From: Linum tenue
Lineage: Eukaryota > Streptophyta > Magnoliopsida > Malpighiales > Linaceae
NCBI GenBank assembly: GCA_946122785.1
Contig: CAMGYJ010000008.1
Coordinates: 22,779,475-22,843,474, forward strand
Direction of reading: 5' to 3'
Length of the DNA: 64,000 nt
Made by a program: the position numbers and the translations under genes. Of this stretch, positions 56,001 through 64,000 are shown one piece after another (within the stretch, counting starts at the first letter, position 1; every line of letters starts with the position of its first letter). The notes beneath the pieces are model-generated. The model saw only the letters and a list, made by a program, of their open reading frames with translations. It was not told the DNA's origin and did no database searches.

Positions 56001-58043
56001 GTGTATATCTCAAATGTAGATAGCATGTGTTTCTTATAAGAGGACAACATGGATGAAACATCATCATCATCATTCACACGTACAAGCCCATTCAAGTCAC
56101 TAATAGGAGTTCTTGGTTTAAGATAATAAAACTTATCTCCATCAAGAATGTTAAAGCCACATGCCTTAAGGTCATCCAGGATAGTGAAATAACAGAGGAA
56201 ATCCACCTCATGGCCATCTTTTACCATCTCACTCCCCCCTGTGTACTGCCTACGAGGTGAAAATGTGAAATGACCTCCATAATGATACTTGATTGTTAAT
56301 TCTTGGGCATTAAAATTTCCTACAATGAGCATACCAGAGAAACAATAGCTAGTAAGACATCCTGACAATTAAGTATTTAAACGTGCAATTTAATTAAGTA
56401 TAAGTGAAAACAAAAGCATACTTGGTGAAGGTATGTCACTTGCTGGGTTTTCAGGAGAAGTAGGAACTGAAGAGTCCCTTAAAGTTGGAGGAATTTCATT
56501 GGACGAATGAGATTGGCTCACAATATTATGTTCTGAATCTTCTTCAACTTGGTTTTCATTACTGTTTTGATTCACCTGCCTTTTCCTTTTCCGGAGACCT
56601 CCACACCTCGGCATTGTTGAAGATAGACCTGTAAAAGTAATTTCTAAATTATCAACAAGGCCAATTGTACTCAAAGGCCATGCGTATAAATAGAATGCAG
56701 GGGCCGGTCGGCGATTTCAATTTTGTTTCTCCTCGTTTGTATATATAATATAAACTAATAAGATAAACAATATATTGACCTTGCTTTAACCTGATTTTAG
56801 AAGACAAGGATTTATGTTAGCTTCCAAAGAGTAATCAATAAAAGTACCAATCCAGAAATATTGAGCCGATAACAAGAACAAAAGAAAAAGGGATGAGGGT
56901 CATTAAGATATGACATCCAGGTACATATGCATATATGCACGGTCAACCCTTTTTGGCTACGAAATACATTGAGAATTGAGAAAACCCTTTTGTGATCGAT
57001 AGAAACTTAAGCAACAATTAAGATTATACTAAATGCGCAGTATCAATTACCTTGGTAATAGTTTCAGCTTCTAGGAATACAAGTGCTCTATCAGAAGTCT
57101 TTCGGAAAGCTTGAGTGGAAGAAACCATGATGATTTATATAGTGAGTAAGTTCTCAAAATTTGCTTTCCCGCTGTAAACTTCCGCCCTAAACTTTTAATT
57201 TTCAAGAGTCCGCTCAATTTTTTGCCCACGAATCTGTTTAAGGAGAAATATCAAAAGAGGGTTGTGCGGCTCTTGAAAGATAATGTTTACAAGGAAAAAG
57301 AAAACCAATTACCTATTTGAAATAGGATACCCAAAATGGGTAACGTCATTGATTTTAGCTTTATTTGTGCTAACCAAATTACCTTTTTCTAAATTAATAT
57401 TTTGCAGTAATTACCCGTTAGGCAATATCAGTAAAAACTATTGGTAAAAAAGGATTTAGTTAACAAATATAGTGGCCGAATCTCCTAGAATTTTGATTCA
57501 ATATTAATAAGTCCAAACTATAAAGGACTTTCATAGATAAACGAGCTAATGCTTTTAGTCTAAAGATAACTGAGTTACTAAATCTTGGTATAAATGAATT
57601 AAATAAATTTGGATGTGGCTAAAAGTCATTGGCCACAGACCATTTGATTTGAAACTAAATTGGCATTACGATAAGCTACAAATAATAATATACATGACAA
57701 AAAATCAATTTCGGCCACAATTTTTATTAAGTGGCTGCAAGTAATATGATTGTAAAATTATTGCCATGAATAAAAACTTGGAGGCAATAAACTTATAAGT
57801 AGCTTTGATTTTTACTGGTAGCAGAAACTTTTGTAGCTAAAGTACTCAAAATTGCCACGATACTTATGGCTCAAAACTAAAAATATCTATTAGCTTTGAA
57901 ATTTTACTTATGTGGCCGTATAATCTAATCAAATTATGATTAGCTACGTCATAACATTCATTGTGGCTATTTTCGTACCTCTTGCCACACTTCAAATCAT
58001 CGTGGCAATGAATTTGTGGCAATATGTGATGTTTCTTGTAGTG
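53059..58043 (-). mobile_element. CACTA (En/Spm-type) transposon
   Basis: 4,985 bp. Left end CACTACAAGAATTTGCCC; right end, reverse-complemented, CACTACAAGAAACATCAC. The 3-bp target duplications are TTT on each side. Both subterminal regions carry many copies of short words such as GTGGCTA, TAGCCAC, TTGCCAC and GTAGCTA in both orientations, the binding sites expected for the element's own DNA-binding protein. It contains one spliced minus-strand gene and no TNP2-type transposase. Confidence 0.93.
54313..56614 (-). CDS. CACTA-encoded TnpA-like protein (PB1-like plus plant transposase Ptta/En/Spm type)
   Basis: A multi-exon gene. I start it at MPRCGGLRKRKRQVNQN (56614). Exon 1 ends at about 56422 (CCAA|GTATGC), and exon 2 starts at about 56319 with ELTIKYHYGGHFTFSPRRQY, a PB1-like domain as in Mutator-related proteins. 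Later pieces: RKLPVDFDEDHQAIGENATS and CPLQVKRWKDISNDAIEHMW (~55700-55510), FTFELPMGRMEAIIGHMNAL (~55400), PKRVSKDDWKYLVNLWSDPT (~55250), KKQNGTVPSRVEVWIESRKR (~54930), and FEKVLGPEKNGYVRAYGPGK with a Lys/Glu coiled coil (54700-54330). The order VxFDxxxxxxGxNA...WxxI...W..FV..W.S is that of the plant transposase_24 (Ptta/En/Spm) family, the DNA-binding partner of TNP2. The exons read open without stops, so it may still be expressed. Confidence 0.75.
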
Positions 58044-58131
58044 TTTTTTTTTTTTTGCGATTTAATTCGACAAATACAGCCTCGATCAATCCTTCTCGCC
58101 ACTGACTTGAACCTAAGGCTCTAATGCCACT
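58044..58131 (-). promoter_or_regulatory. Primer-binding site and leader of the minus-strand LTR element
   Basis: On the minus strand, TGGCATTAGAGCC (58117-58129) lies two bases inside the 5' LTR. It is a variant of the initiator-Met tRNA binding site. The remaining ~70 bases are leader sequence ending at the CACTA insertion, including a T-run after the target duplication. Confidence 0.75.
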
Positions 58132-59010
58132 TGATAAAGAACCAGGGGGGTGCTTTTGATCAGAATACGCAGCTCACACACACAATCGAACGATAGATGA
58201 TGGATAGATAAAATTCTCGCCACAATCGAGGTGATTAATCGATTGATAAGAGAACTTGCTAAACGATTCTGGAATCCACTCAGAATAGCTTCACAAGGGT
58301 CTTGTAATTAGCTAAGGAATCCACTCGTAGCTAATGACAATGGGTAAACTCTCGAGACGCAACTCAAGAACTCAAACACTCGGTTTGTATTCAATTCAAT
58401 CAACTCTGCTTTACAACGTGAATTGGAAAGGTATTTAAAGACAATAAACCCTAATACAACCCTACATGAACAAGGAAACTAATTAGAACAGGAATAGGCT
58501 AAAGAATTCGAGTAAAACAAGGTAACTTGCTAGCCAAGAAACTGACTTAAAACGCAAGCAAGTCTGCCCAGGAAAACAGGCTTCATAGCATCTTTGAGCC
58601 CTTCGAAAATGGTCTTCTAGGTTGATTCGAACTCAACCAATTTCTTGCCTTTGTATAAAAAAACTTCCTATTTCATCTCCAACTTGAATCAGCCTGAGAT
58701 CATGCTCCAAACTCCAGATATAGGCCTTCAAAGTTGGTATCTCAACACAGTTTTCTGCCTTAGCCATTTTCTGGCAGTTTTCCAGTTTTGAGGTAGCAAC
58801 TTTGAGGCCTTGGAAAACAATCTAAATGACATCATATGGCTCCACAAATCATATCATTGGAAACATGGAACCTTTATCTACAAAATAAACCCTTAACCTT
58901 GAATTTCCACCAAACCAATTGAGAGAACCATGCCTCCAAAGTATGTACCCTGAACACGGATTTTGACTTAGCCAAATTCTGCCCTTCTTCTTCCCAACTT
59001 CGTTAGCTTC
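58132..59010 (-). repeat. Truncated 5' LTR with the empty MITE site
   Basis: Co-linear with 49739-51090 apart from the MITE. It breaks off at CGTTAGCTTC, about 56 bp short of the expected LTR start, and joins LINE sequence directly. The intact CTCTCGAG at ~58351-58358 marks the empty MITE site. Confidence 0.85.
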
Positions 59011-60815
59011 CTAAGACAATGATCCATTCCAAGTGCTGCAAATTAGGGAAAAGCATCTGGAATCACCTGCATTACCTTCCTTGAGTAACTGCAGTCAAAA
59101 AACAAGTGATCCCTTGATTCAGGGCCACTTTTACATAGTGTACAAAGATTTATAACCATCCTGCTCCACTTCTGAATCTAGTCTAAAGTCGAAACTCTAT
59201 CCTGAATGATCAGCCAGCCGATGATCTTATCCCGTGGTAGACACAGCGATCGCCAAACCAGCTTACTCCCTCGAACCTGTAGATGTTCTTCAGCTAGTAG
59301 TCTAGCTTTCAAAACTTTCCTCCAAGACCGGGAGCAGTTTACTCTAGGGGGAATACACCATATGGAAGTGTAAGAGAGTTGATACCTTCTTACCCAGCTC
59401 GCCCAAAGTGAGAAAGAGTTCGACACTATCGCCCATAAGTGTCTTATTAAGCAAGCTGTGTTCCAACTCCGCAGATCTTTAAACCCCAAACCTCCTTCAG
59501 ATTTTGGTAGAAAAACCTTTTCCAATTTGATATTGGCTTTCTTCCCTTCTCTTCCGAACCCCAAGGTAATCAGAACAAGCTTTTTCTATATGCTTTATCA
59601 CTTTTACAGGTAGCTGAATTATAGTTATCCAGTATTGCGTTATACTAGCAATGATTGAAGTAACCAACTGCAGTTTCCAGCAAAAGATAGCTTTCTTAGT
59701 CTCCAACCCCTAATTAGAGCAGTAATATTGTCAACAAGGACTTTGCAATCCATAGAATTGAGCTTCGCAACCACTAAAGGAATTCCCAAATATCTAACAG
59801 GTAACCTGCCAATCTCGAAACCTGTAGCCTCTGTGATAAGCTTCTGCGTTTCATCATCCATACCAGCACATAATATATCGCTTTTAGAAGGATTACATTT
59901 CAGCCCTGAAATCTCATAAAAAGCATTCAGAATCCTCTTTGTAACCCCTACTGCTTCAGAGGTTCCCTTCGTGAAGATCAACAGATCATCCGCGAAGCAT
60001 AAATGGGTAAGCTCAATCATGTGAGTCTGTGGATGTGGGCTAAAAACTTTAACACTTAGGGCTCTGTTCAACATTCTCGACAGGACTTCCATTACTATTG
60101 TGAAGATATAAGGGGAGAGCGGATCCACTTGTCTCAGCCCCTTTCGTGCTGGGAAGTATCCACAAAGGCTTTCATTAAAACTAACACTCAGTCTAGTGCT
60201 GTGAAGACAGACTTCAATCCATTTAATGATTTGATCAGGGAACCCCATAGCAGCTAGGTCAGTGGTTAGAAAATGTCAATCTACGCTATCAAATGTCTTC
60301 ATTCATCTACTTTTAGGGCGCATCTAGGGGATATCGTTTTCCTATTGTACATTTTCAACATCTCATGTGCTAACATGATTTTATCACTAATCAATCTGCC
60401 CTTGATGAAAGCAGATTGATTTTGGAGCACTTCTACTATGCTATATAGTATTGGTGCTTTAATGTACAATTTAAAGTTGTACCATAACATTAAATATATA
60501 AGTTTAGGTTGTACCATAAAGCAATTTGTACCCTTATATTATGGTACAACTTTACAACTTGAAGTTGTACCATCACATAAAGGTACAAGTTCAAGTTGTA
60601 CCATAAAAGAATTTGTACAAAAAGTATAGGTACAATCTGAAGTTGTACCATAACGTAAATATACAATTTTAAGTTGTACCATAAAGGCAAAAACCTATAG
60701 CACCAATACTATATAGCATTGTAAAATTTCTCTTGATTTTGACTAATAACAAAAGGCAAAACCTCCTTAACCCTATTCGCTAAGACTTTCGAAATGCACT
60801 TGTAAATTTATAGTA
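59011..60815 (-). mobile_element. L1-type LINE fragment, decayed
   Basis: Read right to left: YKCISKVLANRVKEVLP (~60810-60760), then after a MITE LQNQSAFIKGRLISDKIMLA (~60430), RKGLRQVDPLSPYIFTIVME (expected RQGDPLSP), the catalytic THLCFADDLLIF (~60000), VRYLGIPLVVAKL (~59780), PKSEGGLGFKDLRSWNTACL, and a C-terminal zf-RVT segment (LCTLCKSGPESRDHLFFDC) near 59150. Frames shift several times, and there is a stop near 60250. The left end abuts the truncated LTR at 59010, and the first RT blocks are missing. Inactive. Confidence 0.87.
60438..60719. mobile_element. MITE built of short tandem repeats, inserted in the LINE
   Basis: 21-bp inverted ends (core TGCTATATAGTATTGGTGCT) enclose about six imperfect copies of a ~37-bp unit containing AAGTTGTACCATAA and TACAA. 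Because the unit is periodic, its minus-strand translation is repetitive (LWYNLNLY, VMVQLQVV), which is not a real protein. No clear target duplication. Confidence 0.75.
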
Positions 60816-61539
60816 AATTTATTTGCTTTGCAGACTCTGTCAGAGTCCATCTTCTCTTGCCCTTCTTCTCGCAGCCTCGTGATGAGAAATTAAGATGGGA
60901 TCTGTTGTCTCCTATACGATATATACATATCATGGTAGCAAGGTATTGTTTTTCACTTCTGAGTCGTCTCTTCCCAGTCATTCCATCTATCCTTATCTCC
61001 TTCCTCTGCCTTGTTAGTTTTTGCTTCGTTTCATCTTTGATACAAAATGCTTCCATTTATTTATTTCAGTATATGCAGCCTTTGAACTGCTCAAGGGATT
61101 TAGTCATAGAAACAAAGATTTAACTCGATAATTCCTCGATTTGTGTGAGTCGTACTCTCTTTATGTACTTTTGTTCATTGTGATTAGGTTTTGGTAGTTG
61201 GGTATTTTTCAGTTTCTTGTTCATAAACCCAAAAGCGAAAAATTACCCACGCCCTATGTTCTTGCAGGAGCAGGAGTCGATGGTATAATGGAGTTGGTGA
61301 GACAAATACAGAACGAGGATCTAGTTTTTCAAAGCCGCTCGAGGTCATGACGGGAAGTCAATGTGTACGTATGTACGAGTTACAACAACTTCTATTGACA
61401 ATGGTTAATAGTGAAGAGGGGTAAGGTGCAGCCACCACTGAGGGCGGGATACGATTGTGAAGTTATCTTGTTAATATTTTTGGTTTATTTGTAATTCACT
61501 CAACTATAATTTTCAATTTCTACACAATTAGACAGTTTT
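60816..61539. other. Gene-poor stretch
   Basis: No gene supported. An 88-codon frame at 60857-61123 is hydrophobic at its end but has no recognisable motif. Confidence 0.35.
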
Positions 61540-61675
61540 CCCAATGTACGCACTATTACAGCTCTATAAGAGACAAATGTGGTATATGTATCTAAACAAA
61601 TACAAATACAGAGACAAATAAGGATCCTGTAGAAACAGATTTTCATTGTCTCTATAGTCCATTTTTCTTGTAGTG
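61540..61675 (-). mobile_element. Orphan CACTA-like terminus
   Basis: The right edge reads, on the minus strand, CACTACAAGAAAAATGGACT, a CACTA-type terminus. I find no matching left terminus in the preceding few kilobases, so it is a remnant. Confidence 0.4.
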
Positions 61676-62899
61676 ACATTACCCTTTTCTTAAATACTTC
61701 TTGAAAAGATGCAGAGAAACTCTATTTCATCCTGCAAAAGTTACAGCAGGATAAACTACTAGGCATACAAATTGAAACAATAGTGTCATGAAAGAAGTTT
61801 AAACATAAATAATATATTCGACGACCCTTCTACCTTATGCAAGTTCATCGACCATATGCTATTGTAAATAACAAACCCTATGAAAAGAATTATTAAGAAT
61901 GAAATAAGATTACTTTCAGTTTTGGATCAACATTAAAACTATTACTTTTTAAAATATTTATTTTTTCTGATACGCGAAGTGATAACGTGCTGTGGCTTTT
62001 ACTAGTTTAATCTAGAGTCTAGAGATTAATTAATGCTGGAGTTTTACAGCCTTTTCTCCATTCAAAAAATGCAGTTCTCTCCTTAATTTTCGCCAGGGAT
62101 AATTTAATCCTTTTATTCCATAATTTTTCCCACTTCCCGCCCAAAAACATCACTCCGCCGTTGACAGTTTATGCCCTCTTGCTTTAGCCTTCTGTTAAGC
62201 CCATTACAAAAGCCCATCTGACCTGTTACACTAATTATATGGGCTGCTTTGATTTTAGCCCATTGTGGCATCAAAGGAATCATCAAAACAACTTACGGCT
62301 GGTTTCCACCTGCTGTGCATCGGCGGATCGGCCAACCTAGAGAAGCCGCCACCAAGTTACCAAAACTAGAGAGTTTCGGCCTGGGAAAAGGTGGAAAACC
62401 CCCGAACATCATCTCGTCATCCGAGCGGCGACGACGACAACGACAAACAGTGGGCACCACCCAGCGGCGCCAGTGACATCGGCACATAAACATCGGCGGC
62501 GGCGATCTTGGCTTCCCACCTGTAATAGCACAAAAGCAGCCGAACTCAAAACCCATATCTAGCTTGGTCCCTGATTAGCGGACTGCCTGCGTTCCAAATT
62601 TGTTTGTCTCCTTGCATTTCAATCACCAACCCCAGGTATGTAACTGTATTATTCTTTTTGCCTTTTGTTCATTTGGATGAGGTAGATTTTCCTCTACCAA
62701 ACAAATGAGAGCCTTCTCTGTCCAAAACCATAAAGTTAGCTTTTTTGCACCCTCAATTTTCCAATTGAACCACTAGCGCCTAGGTAATGTTGTTGTCTTC
62801 TCCATTTCCCTTTTGTCCATTCCCAATTTCCCATGGTTATGGTTTGTGGTGTACCCGACTAATTAGAACCTGCTCACATGATGTTCTTCCAAGCAGCTC
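61676..62899. other. Non-coding stretch and probable promoter/leader of the last gene
   Basis: AT-rich to about 62270, then GC-richer (62290-62530), consistent with an upstream or leader region. No separate gene recognised. Confidence 0.35.
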
Positions 62900-63820
62900 A
62901 TGGCAACCGGGATGTCGCCAGGGGAATCATCATCTTCAACAACTCAGCCCACTATGGCAGTGCCCTGTAATTATCATAGCAGAAACTTTGTCTGAATTCC
63001 GATACAATTATGCAACCCTGCTCCCTATTTCTAACCGTTGAAAATTTGGTCTCTGAAGGGAAAGGTAGAGCTATTCTACCTCAACACTGCGAGACTGAAC
63101 CATGAGGTTGCGCTGCCGTTGAGAGCATACATAACCGAATTTGACGAGGTCATTATCTTATTTCTCTATCCATAGGGTACTGGTATGTAAGCATATAAAT
63201 TAAAGGTAGATAAATTGTTAATGTGAGGCAGAGACTGAAGCTTTGGAAGGACAACTAAAATTCATCACTTCTGAGCTCGGCAAGGCTTCTAGGAATAAAA
63301 GACGTTCATTTCATAGTTCCAAACGAGTCAACAACCAAGGTATGTCCCCCAAATGATGGTAACCAATACGAACACACCCTATTATATGTCGTACTGCTTA
63401 TCGTACACTTCACTATGTTCATTTTCTTGGTTTTCGTAGGTGACGATGAAAAATGTAGAAAGCTAGCAGCTGCACGAAATCGACTGTTACGCTGCCTACA
63501 TCTACATAAAAGGCGTAATGGTCAGACTTTTAGGTGGATTTCTCATATGCAAAGTATGTCGTCCTTATTATCATAACTAACAATTTGTGTCCGACTTCTG
63601 TAGTTGCTTATGGGATTTGAGTGTTATAGAGGCATTTTCCATATTCTACAGTTCATCATCTTGGTTATGGAAATCAGAACTCTTATGTTATATATTTTCA
63701 GGACTTCCCACTGTTGAAGTGTTCAGTGTTGGAGAACCATCATGTATTTGCCAATTTTGTCAAGCTTCCATGTGGCGTCTTGAGAGCACGGCTTCGACAC
63801 GGAACAAATTCTCCCTATGA
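62900..63820 (+). CDS. Partial multi-exon gene, Helitron helicase-like N-terminal region (tentative)
   Basis: Exon-like segments join in frame at GT-AG sites: 63059-63148 (VELFYLNTARLNHEVALPLR), 63228-63339 (ALEGQLKFITSELGKASRNK), 63440-63553 (CRKLAAARNRLLRCLHLHKR) and 63702-63820 (PTVEVFSVGEPSCICQFCQ ... ASMWRLEST). The ATG at 62900 (MATGMSPGESSSSTTQPTM) is a plausible first exon, but its donor phase does not fit cleanly, so the start is uncertain. The last exon's C-x2-C...W..E pattern (CICQFCQASMWRLE) recalls the C..C.A.FW..E motif near the N-terminus of plant Helitron helicase-like proteins, where it follows a G.P motif. The TGA at 63818 may be a true end or may be spliced out beyond the window. 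It could instead be a small host gene with coiled-coil character. Confidence 0.45.
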
Positions 63821-64000
63821 GCCTCCTACAACTCGAAGGCTTGCATTTGACTTTTCTCATCAAGATTACTGAGTACAACTACTCAAATGCACAACTCTGC
63901 TTGCATTTGACTTTTCACTGTTGTTGAAATCCACAAAGAAAAGATCAAAGATGACAACTCTGCTTCTACCAAGGTTATACTATACCTTTGTGCTTCTTTT
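63821..64000. other. Window edge
   Basis: Contains a direct repeat, GGCTTGCATTTGACTTTTC / CTGCTTGCATTTGACTTTTC, ~60 bp apart. It is too close to the edge to interpret. Confidence 0.3.

Larger units (their letters stand above)
49739..59010 (-). mobile_element. Minus-strand LTR retrotransposon lacking RT/integrase, host of a CACTA element
   Basis: The 3' LTR is at the left (49739-51146), and a truncated 5' LTR is at the right (58132-59010). On the minus strand the LTRs run TGATATGATCCC...TTCTTTATCA. A primer-binding site (TGGCATTAGAGCC) sits inside the right LTR, and a purine tract (AAAGAGGGAGGGTC) just before the left one. Excluding the CACTA element (53059-58043), the interior is only about 2 kb, coding for a protease-like segment and a 393-residue frame. 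Reverse transcriptase and integrase are not present. The right LTR breaks off at 59010 against a LINE, so the outer flank and target duplication are lost. Confidence 0.85.

Noticed and set aside
60490..60690. Repetitive peptide frame with LWYNLNLY units
   Set aside because: Product of translating the MITE's ~37-bp tandem repeats, whose period allows an open frame by accident.
60438..60719. Regular repeats considered as a CRISPR-like array
   Set aside because: The units are directly abutting and diverged with no unique spacers, lie between inverted ends in plant DNA, and have no cas genes.
61540..61675. Complete small CACTA element
   Set aside because: Only one terminus (CACTACAAGAAA on the minus strand) is found; no partner end or target duplication could be located.

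Overview
The window looks like nuclear DNA of a dicot-type flowering plant. It is AT-rich, has GT-AG introns, and carries a plant-specific F-box/DUF295 gene, a chloroplast IF-2 fragment, and a high load of LINE, hAT, CACTA, LTR and possible Helitron elements. I cannot name the species from the sequence. I see no CRISPR array, no rRNA and no convincing functional tRNA gene.

Host genes are few. They are an F-box/DUF295 gene (977-2723, two exons by my model), a small papain-fold protein (25622-26517), and a four-exon gene of a DUF3615-like plant family (32677-33907). A multi-exon gene at the right edge (from about 62900) ends in a C-x2-C..C-x2-C segment resembling Helitron helicase-like proteins. 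The rest are broken copies: an F-box paralogue (6919-8569), a chloroplast IF-2 fragment (3500-4815), an SMUBP-2/IGHMBP2-type helicase pseudogene (27560-30860), RPA-like remnants (37540-39660), and the first exon of the DUF3615-like gene duplicated at 49440-49738.

Region by region. 1-9.1 kb: the F-box gene, an IF-2 fragment cut by a 976-bp hAT-type element with a perfect 8-bp target duplication, and a second F-box copy split by a ~1.2-kb fold-back element. 9-21.5 kb: gene-poor, with one long 5'-truncated LINE (12281-14775), several MITEs, and four dispersed copies of a conserved ~200-330-bp module carrying a G-box and RY motifs. 21.5-34 kb: the host-gene zone. 34-40 kb: an LTR remnant, RPA-like pieces and a possible Helitron 3' end.

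40.07-49.37 kb is a three-level nest. A 5'-truncated LINE is split by a hAT element (8-bp target duplication), and that hAT's transposase gene is split by a 2,375-bp LTR retrotransposon (5-bp target duplication, two 445-bp LTRs with three differences). The LTR element carries one 461-codon reading frame in place of gag-pol. 49.74-59.01 kb is a second nest. A minus-strand LTR element with protease-like and unknown reading frames is split by a 4,985-bp CACTA element, and one of its LTRs holds a 475-bp hAT MITE whose empty site survives in the other LTR. It is followed by a minus-strand LINE (59011-60815) interrupted by a MITE with internal tandem repeats.

The genes do not form an operon or pathway. 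What holds the window together is its insertion history: who landed in whom can be read from the target-site duplications. The strongest candidate for something undescribed is the compact LTR element with its long open frame of unknown function. All family names rest on motif recognition by eye; no database search was run.
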